In this document: positions 16,974-25,843 of the stretch, in pieces | Numbering within the stretch: position 1 is the stretch's first letter | How the letters are laid out: every line of letters begins with the position of its first letter | From: Pseudomonas sp. MUP55 | Lineage (GTDB): Bacteria; Pseudomonadota; Gammaproteobacteria; Pseudomonadales; Pseudomonadaceae | Length of the DNA: 64,000 bases | Direction of reading: 5' to 3' | Assembly: GCF_034043515.1 (NCBI RefSeq) | Contig: NZ_CP138214.1 | Coordinates: 4,526,001-4,590,000 of the forward strand | Program-made: the position numbers and the translations under genes | Notes under the pieces: model-generated | Told to the model about the DNA's origin: nothing | The model's database searches: none | Seen by the model: the letters and a program-made list of their open reading frames with translations, nothing else

Positions 16974-18191
16974 ATGGCAGACCAAGGTTCGCCGCGCCGC
17001 TTTGCGCGCATAGATCGACTTCCCCCCTACGTTTTCAATATCACTGCCGAGCTGAAGATGGCTGCGCGTCGGCGCGGCGAAGACATCATCGACTTGAGCA
17101 TGGGTAATCCCGACGGCGCCACGCCACCGCACATCGTGGAGAAAATGGTCACCGTCGCCCAGCGTGAAGACACCCACGGCTACTCCACCTCCAAAGGTAT
17201 TCCGCGTCTGCGCCGGGCGATTTCGCGCTGGTACAAGGACCGCTATGAAGTGGACATCGACCCCGAGTCGGAAGCCATCGTCACCATCGGTTCCAAGGAA
17301 GGCCTGGCGCACTTGATGCTGGCCACCCTGGACCAGGGCGATACCGTGCTGGTGCCCAACCCCAGCTACCCGATTCACATCTACGGTGCGGTGATTGCCG
17401 GCGCCCAGGTGCGCTCGGTGCCGCTGGTGCCCGGCGTGGATTTTTTCGCCGAGCTGGAGCGGGCGATTCGGGGCTCGATCCCCAAGCCGAAAATGATGAT
17501 CCTGGGCTTTCCGTCCAACCCCACCGCCCAGTGCGTGGAGCTGGACTTTTTCGAACGCGTGATCGCCCTGGCCAAGCAGTACGACGTGCTGGTGGTGCAT
17601 GACCTGGCTTACGCCGACATCGTCTACGACGGCTGGAAAGCCCCATCGATCATGCAGGTGCCCGGCGCCAAGGACATCGCGGTGGAGTTTTTCACCCTGT
17701 CCAAGAGTTACAACATGGCCGGCTGGCGTATCGGTTTCATGGTGGGCAACCCCGAACTGGTCAACGCTCTTGCGCGGATCAAGAGTTACCACGACTACGG
17801 CACCTTCACCCCGCTGCAAGTCGCCGCCATCGCGGCATTGGAAGGCGACCAGCAGTGCGTGAAAGACATCGCCGAGCAGTATCGCCAGCGCCGCAATGTA
17901 CTGGTCAAGGGCCTGCATGAACTGGGTTGGATGGTGGAGAACCCAAAGGCGTCGATGTATGTCTGGGCCAAGATTCCCGAGCAGTATGCCGCTATGGGCT
18001 CGCTGGAATTCGCCAAGAAACTGCTGCTGGAAGCCAAGGTGTGTGTGTCGCCGGGCATTGGATTTGGTGAGTATGGGGATGACCATGTGCGTTTTGCGCT
18101 GATCGAAAACCAGGACCGGATTCGCCAGGCGGTGCGAGGGATTCGCGGGATGTTCCGCGCGGATGGGCTGGTAGCAAAAACCGGCGCCTGA
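16974..18191 (+). CDS. alaC: Alanine transaminase AlaC (class I/II aminotransferase)
   Basis: A PLP enzyme making alanine from pyruvate with glutamate. The 405 residues begin [21 protein letters not shown] and include [44 protein letters not shown] and the Lys-bearing motif [14 protein letters not shown], all as in AlaC/YfdZ. E. coli AlaC is 412 residues. Its stop at 18189-18191 is the left border of a four-unit tandem array shared with the 3' end of the convergent gntT. Confidence 0.9.
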   Translation: MADQGSPRRFARIDRLPPYVFNITAELKMAARRRGEDIIDLSMGNPDGATPPHIVEKMVTVAQREDTHGYSTSKGIPRLRRAISRWYKDRYEVDIDPESEAIVTIGSKEGLAHLMLATLDQGDTVLVPNPSYPIHIYGAVIAGAQVRSVPLVPGVDFFAELERAIRGSIPKPKMMILGFPSNPTAQCVELDFFERVIALAKQYDVLVVHDLAYADIVYDGWKAPSIMQVPGAKDIAVEFFTLSKSYNMAGWRIGFMVGNPELVNALARIKSYHDYGTFTPLQVAAIAALEGDQQCVKDIAEQYRQRRNVLVKGLHELGWMVENPKASMYVWAKIPEQYAAMGSLEFAKKLLLEAKVCVSPGIGFGEYGDDHVRFALIENQDRIRQAVRGIRGMFRADGLVAKTGA

Positions 18192-18915
18192 CTCGGTCAA
18201 TAATGTGGGAGGGGGTTTGCTCCCGGTGGCGGTGGGTCAGTCGCCAGATGCAGTGACTGGCACTCTGCTATCGGGGGCAAGCCCCCTCCCACATTTGATT
18301 GGGTTCCTGTCTTTGTTGGGTGGTGTGGCTTATACCACCAGCGACAGCAAGATGATGAAGATCAGCGCCCGGCTCGGTCAAAAAATGTGGGAGGGGGTTT
18401 GCTCCCGGTGGCGGTGGGTCAGTCGCCAGATGCAGTGACTGACACTCTGCTATCGGGGGCAAGCCCCCTCCCACATTTGATTGGGTTCCTGTCTTTGTTG
18501 GGTGGTGTGGCTTATACCACCAGCGACAGCAAGATGATGAAGATCAGCGCCCCGCTCGGTCAAAAAATGTGGGAGGGGGCTTGCCCCCGATGGCGGTGGG
18601 TCAGCACCACATGCAGTGGCTGACACTCTGCTATCGGGGGCAAGCCCCCTCCCACATGTGATTGGGTTCCTGTCTTTGTTGGGTGGTGTGGCTTATACCA
18701 CCAGCGACAGCAACATGATGAAGATCAACGCCCGACTCGGTCAGAAATGTGGGAGGGGGCTTGCCCCCGATGGCGGTGGGTCAGTCACCAGATGCAGTGG
18801 CTGACACTCTGCTATCGGGGGCAAGCCCCCTCCCACATTTGATTGGGTTCCTGTCTTTGTTGGGTGCTGTGGCTTACACCACCAGCGACAGCAACATGAT
18901 GAAGATCAGTGCCAC
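18192..18915. repeat. Four-unit tandem array: REPIN plus gntT 3' end, 181-182 bp period
   Basis: Units begin with CTCGGTCA at 18192, 18373, 18555 and 18736. Each holds an inverted pair of GTGGGAGGGGG REP sequences, a spacer GATTGGGTTCCTGTCTTTG and a copy of the last ~14 codons and stop of gntT (minus strand, ALIF-I/M-LLSLVV). The fourth copy runs into the intact gntT gene. Units 1 and 2 are nearly identical (TTGCTCCCGGTGGCGG), and units 3 and 4 share TTGCCCCCGATGGCGG. The junction GCC-CGxCTCGG matches the alaC end GCC-TGACTCGG, so the segment from the alaC stop to the gntT tail was duplicated in tandem at a short GCC match. No separate gene is seen in this interval. Confidence 0.9.
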
Positions 18916-20226
18916 CACCGACAGGATGGTCTCCATCGCGGTCCAGGTCTTGAACGTCTCGGCCACGGTCATGTTGAAGTACTGCTTGACCAGCCAGAAC
19001 CCCGCATCGTTGACGTGAGACAGGATCAATGAACCCGCCCCCGTCGCCAGCACCAGCAGCTCGCGGTTAACCCCTGGGATCATGCCCACCACCGGCACCA
19101 CGATGCCCGCGCCGGTAATGGTCGCCACGGTTGCCGAACCTGTGGCCACGCGAATCACCGCCGCCACCAGCCATGCCAGCAGGATCGGGTTGATCTGTGC
19201 ATTCACCGCCATATGGCCGATCACGTCACCCACGCCGCTGGTTACCAGCATCTGCTTGAAGCCGCCACCGGCACCGATGATCAGGATGATCGCGGCGGTG
19301 GGCGCAAGGCTGGCGTCGAGCAGTTTGAGGATCTGCTTGGAATGGATGCCCTGGCGATGGCCAAAGGTGTACAGCGACAGCAGCAACGCCAGCAACAGAG
19401 CGGTGATCGGGTGGCCGATCATGTCCATCCAGTTGCGCACCACGTTGCCTTCGGCAAACGCGATGTCGGCGAAGGTCTTGAGCAGCATCAGGAACACCGG
19501 CAGCAGCACGGTCACCAAGGTGATGCCAAAGCTTGGCAGCGATTTGTTATCAGTCTCGCGGGCCAGTTGATCCACCAGTTCCTGGGACGGATTACCCGGA
19601 ATGTACTTGGCGATAAAGGTACCGAAGATCGGACCCGCGATGATGGCGGTCGGCAGCGCGACGATCAGGCCATACAGAATGGTCTTGCCGATGTCCGCGC
19701 CAAACACGCCGATGGCCAGCAGCGGCCCCGGGTGCGGCGGCACCAGACCGTGCACCGCCGAGAGACCGGCGAGCAGTGGGATGCCGATCTTGATCAGCGA
19801 CACGCCGGTGCGGCGCGCGACGATGAACACCAGCGGGATCAGCAGCACAAAGCCGATCTCGAAGAACAGCGGGATGCCCACCAGGAACGCGGCGAACATC
19901 ATGGCCCACTGGACCTTTTCCTTGCCGAAGGCGCGGATCAGCGTCTGGGCGATCTGATCGGCGCCGCCGGATTCGGCCATCATCTTGCCGAGCATGGTAC
20001 CCAGCGCGAGGATGATGCCGACAAAGCCGAGCACCCCGCCGAAGCCCTCCTGGAACGCCTTGATGATCTTGTCCACGGGCATGCCCGAGGTCAGGCCGAG
20101 GAAGCCGGCCGCGATGATCAGTGCGATGAACGGGTGCACCTTGAACTTGGTGATCAGAACGATCAACCCGATGATAGTGACTACTGCGTCTAGCAGCAGG
20201 TAGGACTCGTGGGACATGCCAAACAT
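18874..20226 (-). CDS. gntT: GntP-family gluconate:H+ symporter
   Basis: Gluconate uptake across the inner membrane. The 450-residue protein has 12 or more hydrophobic segments and the GntP-family motifs HGLVPPHPGPLLAIG, GIPLFFEIGFVLLIP, GAGGGFKQML and ATGSATVATITGAGIV. The start at 20226 has AGGAGAG seven bases upstream. A GATAGCGCTATC palindrome lies upstream at 20284. It follows gntK on the same strand. Its last ~14 codons are copied three more times in the downstream array. Confidence 0.93.
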   Translation of the reverse strand: MFGMSHESYLLLDAVVTIIGLIVLITKFKVHPFIALIIAAGFLGLTSGMPVDKIIKAFQEGFGGVLGFVGIILALGTMLGKMMAESGGADQIAQTLIRAFGKEKVQWAMMFAAFLVGIPLFFEIGFVLLIPLVFIVARRTGVSLIKIGIPLLAGLSAVHGLVPPHPGPLLAIGVFGADIGKTILYGLIVALPTAIIAGPIFGTFIAKYIPGNPSQELVDQLARETDNKSLPSFGITLVTVLLPVFLMLLKTFADIAFAEGNVVRNWMDMIGHPITALLLALLLSLYTFGHRQGIHSKQILKLLDASLAPTAAIILIIGAGGGFKQMLVTSGVGDVIGHMAVNAQINPILLAWLVAAVIRVATGSATVATITGAGIVVPVVGMIPGVNRELLVLATGAGSLILSHVNDAGFWLVKQYFNMTVAETFKTWTAMETILSVVALIFIMLLSLVV

Positions 20227-20283
20227 GGGGGGTCTCTCCTGTTTGTTGTTGTTATTAAAGCGGGTGTTGAACTTCCTGCCGGG

Positions 20284-20295
20284 GATAGCGCTATC
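20284..20295. promoter_or_regulatory. GntR operator candidate upstream of gntT
   Basis: GATAGCGCTATC, a perfect 12-base palindrome between gntK and gntT, is flanked by the further arms GCCGG/CCGGC. The same TAGCGCT core occurs before gntK and before gntR. Confidence 0.65.
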
Positions 20296-20309
20296 TTTCC
20301 GGCAAAAAA

Positions 20310-20843
20310 TTAATGAGTTGGTTCAAAGCCGTGCTTGCGCCACCAGGTATCGGTCTGCGCGGCCAGGTCCTCGACGCTGTCTTCGCTGGCGTTGAGGGCC
20401 AGGGTCAGCGGCTCGCCCTTGGGCGATTCAAGGGTGGCGAACTGACTGTCAATGAGGCTTGCCGGCATGAAGTGGCCGGGGCGATGGGACACACGGTCGG
20501 CGGCCACTTCACGGGTCAGCTCCAGAAACACGAAACCCAGCCCCGGCGCGGCTTCGCGCAGGTGGTCGCGGTATTTCTTTTTCAGCGCGGAGCAGGTCAG
20601 CACCGGGTGCTCACCGGCCTTGAGCGAACGGCGCAGTTCATCACAGAGGATGTCGAGCCAGCCGGCGCGGTCGTCGTCGTTGAGGGGGTGGCCGGCGCTC
20701 ATCTTCTCGATGTTCGCGGCGGGGTGAAAGCTGTCGCCTTCAATGGCGGTGGCACCGGTCAGGCGGCACAGGGCCTCACTGACGCTGGACTTGCCACAGC
20801 CGGAAACACCCATGATGACCAGGGCGGTAACAGGTTGACTCAT
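20310..20843 (-). CDS. gntK: Gluconokinase
   Basis: Phosphorylates gluconate to 6-phosphogluconate, feeding the Entner-Doudoroff pathway whose eda gene is also in this window. The 177-residue protein has a P-loop (VIMGVSGCGKSS), EGDSFHPAANIEKMSAGHPLNDDDR and the HFMPASLIDSQFATLE segment, all typical of GntK. The start at 20843 (MSQPVTALV) has GAGGTG upstream. Extension to 20960 is not needed. It lies upstream of gntT on the same strand with an operator between them. Confidence 0.93.
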   Translation of the reverse strand: MSQPVTALVIMGVSGCGKSSVSEALCRLTGATAIEGDSFHPAANIEKMSAGHPLNDDDRAGWLDILCDELRRSLKAGEHPVLTCSALKKKYRDHLREAAPGLGFVFLELTREVAADRVSHRPGHFMPASLIDSQFATLESPKGEPLTLALNASEDSVEDLAAQTDTWWRKHGFEPTH

Positions 20844-20861
20844 GAAACACCTCAGGACGCA

Positions 20862-20873
20862 GATAGCGCTACC
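20862..20873. promoter_or_regulatory. GntR operator candidate upstream of gntK
   Basis: GATAGCGCTACC shares the AGCGCTA core with the sites at 20284 and 21015. It lies 18 bases upstream of the gntK start, a position suited to repression. Confidence 0.6.
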
Positions 20874-21014
20874 TTTGCACGCTGTAAGGCTAGTGCAAAA
20901 ACAGGCTTTTCCCGCGCCGTCTTGTCTTTTTTTATGGAGTGACGCGTGCATCCGCTCCAACGGTTTTGAACAGGATCAGGCAACCCTTCGTTCAACAATT
21001 TGCAGCCCTTCGGA

Positions 21015-21026
21015 GACAGCGCTACC
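21015..21026. promoter_or_regulatory. GntR operator candidate upstream of gntR
   Basis: GACAGCGCTACC lies 35 bases before the gntR start, in the gap between divergent gntK and gntR. It suggests autoregulation. Confidence 0.55.
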
Positions 21027-21060
21027 TTAGTGCCTCGATTTTTGTTTGGCAAGCCGCCTG

Positions 21061-22089
21061 ATGACCTCCAAGAACGATAAAAATACCCGCACCACGGGCC
21101 GCCCCACCCTGAACGAAGTCGCCCGCCTGGCCGGCGTCAGCCCAATCACCGCCTCCCGCGCCTTGCGCGGTATCAGTACCGTCGCCGCCGAACTGGTGGA
21201 AAAAGTGCAGCGCGCCGCCGCCGAACTCAGCTACGTGGTCAACCCCGCCGCCCGCGCGCTGGCTTCGGCCCAGAGCCATTCGGTGGTGGTGCTGGTGCCG
21301 TCCTTGTCCAACCTGCTGTTTATCGAAACACTGGAAGCCATCCACCAGGTACTGCGCCCCAAGGGCTTTGAAGTGCTGATCGGCAATTCCCATTATTCGC
21401 GCGACGAAGAAGAGAACCTGCTGCGCAACTACATGGCCTACCAACCCCGCGGGTTACTGCTGACCGGGTTCGATCGCACCGAAAGCGCGCGACGGATGGT
21501 TGAGGTCAGCAACGTGCCATGCGTGTACATGATGGACCTGGACCCCAATGCCGGCGTGAACTGCGTGGGCTTCTCGCAACTGGCCGCCGGTGAAACGGCA
21601 GCCGCGCACCTGCTGTCCCGTGGGCGCAAGCGCCTGGCCTATATCGGCGCGCAGTTGGACCAGCGCACATTGCTGCGGGGTGAGGGCTTCCGCCGCGCCT
21701 TGCAACAGGCCGGCCTGTACGACCCGGCGCTGGAGTTGCTGACACCGCGCCCCTCCTCCGTCGGCCTGGGTGGCGAATTATTCTTGCAATTGCTCGCCGC
21801 CCATCCGGATGTGGATGCGATTTTCTTCGGCAACGACGACCTGGCCCAGGGCGCACTGCTCGAAGCCATGCGCCACGGCATCAGCGTGCCGGAGCGCGTG
21901 GCCGTGCTCGGCTTCAACGACCTGCCCGCCTCCTCGTTCATGGTGCCGCGCCTGAGCAGCATCAGCACACCGCGCGAAGCCATCGGCCGGCGTGCGGCGG
22001 AGCACTTGCTGACGATCATGGCCGGCAACAAGATCGCCAAACCGGTGGTGGATATGGGGTTTGAGTTGCAGGTGCGCGAGAGTACTTGA
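21061..22089 (+). CDS. gntR: LacI-family gluconate repressor GntR
   Basis: A 342-residue LacI/GalR regulator. The DNA-binding head reads RPTLNEVARLAGVSPITASRALRG, followed by the hinge helix with NPAARALASAQ and a periplasmic-binding-type ligand domain (VVVLVPSLSNLLFIETLEAI, FFGNDDLAQGALLEAM, VAVLGFNDLP). It is divergent from gntK-gntT with shared operator sequences, so it almost certainly represses them until gluconate or a derivative is present. The ATG at 21061 is used. A TTG at 21046 is also in frame. Confidence 0.9.
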   Translation: MTSKNDKNTRTTGRPTLNEVARLAGVSPITASRALRGISTVAAELVEKVQRAAAELSYVVNPAARALASAQSHSVVVLVPSLSNLLFIETLEAIHQVLRPKGFEVLIGNSHYSRDEEENLLRNYMAYQPRGLLLTGFDRTESARRMVEVSNVPCVYMMDLDPNAGVNCVGFSQLAAGETAAAHLLSRGRKRLAYIGAQLDQRTLLRGEGFRRALQQAGLYDPALELLTPRPSSVGLGGELFLQLLAAHPDVDAIFFGNDDLAQGALLEAMRHGISVPERVAVLGFNDLPASSFMVPRLSSISTPREAIGRRAAEHLLTIMAGNKIAKPVVDMGFELQVREST

Positions 22090-22112
22090 AGGCCTGCGCT
22101 CAGTCGCAATGT

Positions 22113-22227
22113 TGATCGTTCCCACGCTCTGCGTGGGAATGCCTCTTGGGACGCTCCGCGTCCCGCCAATCGCTGAGTGACGCAGAGCGTCACGGGCTAC
22201 ATTCCCACGCAGAGCGTGGGAACGATC
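22113..22227. repeat. Long REP-like element, CCCACGC type, copy 4
   Basis: GATCGTTCCCACGCTCTGCG and its complement at the far end frame the inner arms GGGACGCTCCGCGTCCC and GTGACGCAGAGCGTCAC. It is the most regular of the four copies. It lies after gntR and could end its transcript. Confidence 0.8.
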
Positions 22228-22259
22228 CTTGAGCCACGACCAAGCTGCCTGATTCACCG

Positions 22260-22290
22260 CTATCGGGAGCAAGCCCCCTTCCACATTTTT
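22260..22290. repeat. Single REP half-element
   Basis: CTATCGGGAGCAAGCCCCCT followed by TCCACATTTTTT matches one arm of the GTGGGAGGGGG REP family. No facing partner is nearby. Confidence 0.6.
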
Positions 22291-22348
22291 TGACTCTGCC
22301 CACTTGGCCCCTGCTAGATTAACCACTCTCCACTGCCAGGGAAGCACC

Positions 22349-22981
22349 ATGGGACACTCACTGAAAATCTTGGGCCGCGCCTCCTCGATCAACGTACGAA
22401 AAGTACTCTGGACCTGCCAGGAACTGGGCATCGACTATGTGCGTGAAGACTGGGGCATCGGCTTCAAGCCCACCCAATCTGCCGAATTTCTTGCCTTGAA
22501 CCCCAATGCCCAAGTGCCGGTGCTGATCGACGACCATGGCGTGCTGTGGGAGTCCAACACCATCTGCCGCTACCTCGTCGGCCTCTATCAACGCACCGAT
22601 CTGCTGCCCGTCGAGCCCGCACCACGGGCCCGCGTCGAGCAATGGATCGACTGGCAAGCGGTCGAACTCAACCGGGCCTGGGGTGACGCGTTCACTGCGC
22701 TGGTGCGTAACAACCCCGACGGCCTGGACGCGACACAGATTGCCGCCGCCGTGCAGCGCTGGAACAACGTGATGGGCATTCTGGAACAACAGCTGACCAA
22801 GACCGGCGCTTACGTAGCGGGCGACGAATTCACCCTCGCCGACATCCTCATCGGCCTCTCGGTACATCGCTGGCAGGTCACACCCATGCAGCGTCCGCCC
22901 TACCCGGCCATTGCCGCCTACTATCAGCGGCTCGCCCAGCACGCCGGCTTCAGGGCCTTCGCGCTTGATGGTCACAATTAA
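22349..22981 (+). CDS. Glutathione S-transferase family protein
   Basis: A 210-residue two-domain GST. The thioredoxin-like N-terminal domain (KILGRASSINVRKVLWTCQELG; NPNAQVPVLIDDHGVLWESNTICRYL with the cis-Pro and the Glu-Ser glutathione contact) is followed by the helical domain (FTLADILIGLSVHRW). The ATG at 22349 is the first in a GST-like frame. It is the first gene of a three-gene operon with an epimerase-like SDR (gap 16 bp) and an MFS carrier. The substrate is unknown. Confidence 0.85.
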   Translation: MGHSLKILGRASSINVRKVLWTCQELGIDYVREDWGIGFKPTQSAEFLALNPNAQVPVLIDDHGVLWESNTICRYLVGLYQRTDLLPVEPAPRARVEQWIDWQAVELNRAWGDAFTALVRNNPDGLDATQIAAAVQRWNNVMGILEQQLTKTGAYVAGDEFTLADILIGLSVHRWQVTPMQRPPYPAIAAYYQRLAQHAGFRAFALDGHN

Positions 22982-22997
22982 ACAAAAGGACGACACA

Positions 22998-23735
22998 GTG
23001 AACGGAATCCACGTACTCCTAACCGGCGCCTGCGGCCGCATCGGCAAGACGTTTTTCGAGGCCTCCAAAGGCCGCTATCGCTTTACCCTCACCGACCGCG
23101 TCACACCGGATTTCGACCTGGGTGAACACCGTTTCGTACACGCCGACCTCAGCGATAAATCCAGCCTTGGCGCTCTGCTCGATGGCATCGACGTGATCGT
23201 GCACCTGTCGGGCATCCCCCACGCCGACGCAACGTTCGACGAACTGCTGCCCAACAATATTCTGGCCACCACCTACCTGTTCGAAGCCGCCGTGGCCGCC
23301 GGCGTGCAGCGCCTGATATTTGCCAGCAGCGCGCAAACCATCGAAGGCTACCCGGTGGACCGCCAGATCACGCCCGGGATGCCCGTGCTCCCCGCCAACC
23401 TGTATGGCGCAAGCAAATGCTACGGCGAGGCGTTGTGCGGTTATTACGCCGCCAAGACGCCGCTGTCGACCATCGCCCTGCGCATCGGCGCCTTTGAGTT
23501 TCCCGAAAACCACGGCCTGACCAACGCCCGCGACCTCAGCGCCTGGCTCAGCCCCCGTGATGCCGTGCAACTGCTGCAGCGTGCGGTAGAGGCCGAGGGT
23601 GTGAAACACTTGATCGCCCATGGCATTTCCAATAACCGTTTCAAGCGACTGGACCTGAGCGAAACCACCCGCGTGCTGGGCTATCAACCCGTGGATGATG
23701 CGTTCCAGACCTTTGAAATCCCCCTGACTTACTGA
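22998..23735 (+). CDS. NAD-dependent epimerase/dehydrogenase (extended SDR, uronate dehydrogenase-like)
   Basis: A 245-residue extended SDR. The NAD motif LLTGACGRIGK is followed by DVIVHLSGIPHAD, the serine region FASSAQTIEGYP and the catalytic YGASKCYGE (Tyr-X3-Lys). The size and the TGACGRIG / LYGASK style recall uronate dehydrogenases, which oxidise sugar acids, but this is only a resemblance. The GTG start at 22998 has AAAGGA seven bases upstream. It lies between the GST and a carrier, so a sugar- or acid-catabolic operon is plausible. Confidence 0.8.
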   Translation: MNGIHVLLTGACGRIGKTFFEASKGRYRFTLTDRVTPDFDLGEHRFVHADLSDKSSLGALLDGIDVIVHLSGIPHADATFDELLPNNILATTYLFEAAVAAGVQRLIFASSAQTIEGYPVDRQITPGMPVLPANLYGASKCYGEALCGYYAAKTPLSTIALRIGAFEFPENHGLTNARDLSAWLSPRDAVQLLQRAVEAEGVKHLIAHGISNNRFKRLDLSETTRVLGYQPVDDAFQTFEIPLTY

Positions 23736-23746
23736 GTGCTCCGGCC

Positions 23747-25156
23747 ATGCCCTCCTTCTCTGCCACAGACGGCATCGACCCCACCCGCGCCGCGCACATC
23801 AGCGCGCGCATCGACCGTCTGCCCGCCGTCGCCAGCATCTGGCGGCTGGTGGCGCTGCTGTCGATCGGCGGTTTCTTCGAGCTGTATGACCTGTTCCAGA
23901 CGGCCTATATCAGCCCAGGTCTGATCAGCGATGGAATCTTCCACACGGGCAGCGAGGGAGTGTTCGGCTTTTCCGACCAGGCCGCGTTCGCCTCGGCCAC
24001 TTTCCTCGGTCTGTTCCTCGGCGCCAGCCTGCTCAGCCCCATCGCTGACCGTTTCGGGCGTCGGGCAATCTTCACCTTTGCGCTGATCTGGTACACCGTC
24101 GCCACCGTGTTGATGGGCATCCAGACGTCCGCACTGGGCATTATCTGCATGCGCTTTCTGGTGGGCATCGGGTTGGGGATCGAACTGGTGACGATCGACG
24201 CCTACCTGTCGGAACTGGTGCCCAAGCGCATGCGCAGTTCGGCGTTTGCCTTTGCGTTCTTCATCCAGTTTCTGTCGGTGCCGGCGGTGGCATTGATGTC
24301 ATGGTGGCTGGTGCCCCAGGCACCGTTCGGGATTTCCGGTTGGCGCTGGGTGGTGCTCAGCAGTGCAGTGTTTGCGCTGTTTATCTGGCAACTGCGCAAG
24401 CGCCTGCCGGAATCACCACGCTGGCTCGCCCAGAAAGGTCGTTTCGAAGAAGCCGGCACGATCCTGGATCGCCTGGAGGCAAGCTGCCTGAAGGATCACG
24501 GCAAGCCGCTGGATGAACCGCAACCCGAGGCCGTCAGCGTGCAGGGCAGTGGCCGTTTCGCCGATATCTGGCAACCGCCCTACCGGCGCCGCGCCTTGAT
24601 GCTGATCGTGTTCCACGTGTTCCAGGCCATCGGTTTCTTCGGCTTCGGCAACTGGCTGCCGGCGTTGCTCTCGGGCCAGGGTGTCAGCGTGACCCATAGC
24701 CTGCTCTACGCCTTTATCATCACCCTCGCCTACCCGCTGGGCCCGTTGCTGTTCGTGAAGGTCGCCAACCGTTTTGAAAACAAATGGCAGATCGTCGGCT
24801 CGGCCATGGGTGCGGTGATCTTCGGTAGCCTGTTCGCCCTGCAAACCACGGCGCTGGGGCTGATTTTCTGCGGGGTGATGATCACCTTCTGCAATGCCTG
24901 GCTGAGCTTCAGCTATCACTCGTATCAGAGCGAATTGTTCCCCACCAATATCCGTGCGCGGGCGGTGGGGTTCTGCTACTCGTTCAGCCGCCTGTCGACG
25001 GTATTCAGCAGCCTGCTGATCGGTTTTATCCTCGAGCACCTGGGCACGCCGGGCGTGCTGGCGTTTATCGCCAGCAGCATGTTGATTGTGATGATCACCA
25101 TCAGTTGGTTCGGGCCGCGCACGCGCAACCTGGCGCTGGAAAATATCGCCCACTGA
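23747..25156 (+). CDS. MFS transporter (sugar/organic acid porter type)
   Basis: A 469-residue major facilitator with 12 predicted helices. The loop 2-3 signature is ADRFGRRAIFTFAL. The segment GIGLGIELVTIDAYLSELVP and the loop after helix 6 (RLPESPRWL) are typical of the metabolite:H+ symporter and sugar porter groups. The ATG at 23747 lies 11 bases after the epimerase-like stop, so the genes are co-transcribed. The cargo is likely the substrate of that enzyme (inference). Confidence 0.85.
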   Translation: MPSFSATDGIDPTRAAHISARIDRLPAVASIWRLVALLSIGGFFELYDLFQTAYISPGLISDGIFHTGSEGVFGFSDQAAFASATFLGLFLGASLLSPIADRFGRRAIFTFALIWYTVATVLMGIQTSALGIICMRFLVGIGLGIELVTIDAYLSELVPKRMRSSAFAFAFFIQFLSVPAVALMSWWLVPQAPFGISGWRWVVLSSAVFALFIWQLRKRLPESPRWLAQKGRFEEAGTILDRLEASCLKDHGKPLDEPQPEAVSVQGSGRFADIWQPPYRRRALMLIVFHVFQAIGFFGFGNWLPALLSGQGVSVTHSLLYAFIITLAYPLGPLLFVKVANRFENKWQIVGSAMGAVIFGSLFALQTTALGLIFCGVMITFCNAWLSFSYHSYQSELFPTNIRARAVGFCYSFSRLSTVFSSLLIGFILEHLGTPGVLAFIASSMLIVMITISWFGPRTRNLALENIAH

Positions 25157-25289
25157 CGGCAACGATTGGCCGTCGACGGGACATCACTTGCCGCAATGGC
25201 GGCTTCCACCCCAATCAAACCGGGCATGGCATGCCCGGCATGCTAATTGCTCCAGCTGTCACACCGAACATTCCCCCAGGTGACCGATC

Positions 25290-25760
25290 ATGCTGGTTAA
25301 CAACGACACCCAAGCCGCGTCGACCGTCCAACAGCTCAAGCGCTCCGACATGGACCCGGCCAATGCCGCCGCCAGCGCGCTGTACAGCGGCGCCCTGCAA
25401 GCCGCGCAGCAAAGCGTGACGGTGCCGGCCGCCCAGAAGGACTTGGACAAGGCGAGCGATCGCATCGACGAGGCCTTCGCCAAGACCCGCGTACAGTTGC
25501 AAGCCACAGCGACGAACTCCGGAGCACGGGCTGAACTCACCGAATACATGAGCAAATCCCCGGCCGAACGCATTCGCGAACAGCTGCTCAAGGAACAGGG
25601 GATGACAGAAGAGCAAGTGCAGGCCCTGCCGCAGGAAAAACAAGACGCCATTGCCAGGCAAGTGGCTGAGCGTTTAAAGGAGCAGCAACAGCAGCAGGTA
25701 GCGGCGAAGGCGGCTGCTCCACAGGCCCAGGCAGAGAAAGACACCCTGGCGGCAATCTAA
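25290..25760 (+). CDS. Conserved hypothetical protein with glutamine-rich tail
   Basis: A 156-residue, hydrophilic, largely helical protein. I do not recognise a domain. The middle part reads AELTEYMSKSPAERIREQLL, and the tail has a Q-run (KEQQQQQVAAKAAA). No signal peptide or membrane helix is seen. The ATG at 25290 has CAGGTGA upstream. It stands alone, and a REP-type hairpin ends it. Confidence 0.7.
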   Translation: MLVNNDTQAASTVQQLKRSDMDPANAAASALYSGALQAAQQSVTVPAAQKDLDKASDRIDEAFAKTRVQLQATATNSGARAELTEYMSKSPAERIREQLLKEQGMTEEQVQALPQEKQDAIARQVAERLKEQQQQQVAAKAAAPQAQAEKDTLAAI

Positions 25761-25776
25761 GCCACACCGCCGAACA

Positions 25777-25812
25777 AAAAATGTGGGAGTGGGCTTGCCC
25801 CTCCCACATTTT
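25777..25812. terminator. REP-type hairpin with T-run
   Basis: AAATGTGGGAG and CTCCCACATTT pair over 11 bases around GGGCTTGCCC, with A and T runs at the outsides. It lies 17 bases after the hypothetical gene and 30 bases before the convergent LysR stop. Confidence 0.65.
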
Positions 25813-25843
25813 GAATTTATTTCACATGAGGTCAGCAGCGTTT

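Noticed and set aside
16797..18200. 467-residue frame antisense to alaC
   Set aside because: Shadow of alaC with no motif or ribosome site.
18205..18804. Repeated short frames starting MGGGL in the tandem array
   Set aside because: They arise from REP sequence in the array. The same MGGGL frames occur at other REPs, and no ribosome site or domain is seen.
18192..18915. CRISPR array
   Set aside because: Units are 181 bp with no unique spacers and consist of REP arms and a gene tail. No cas genes nearby.
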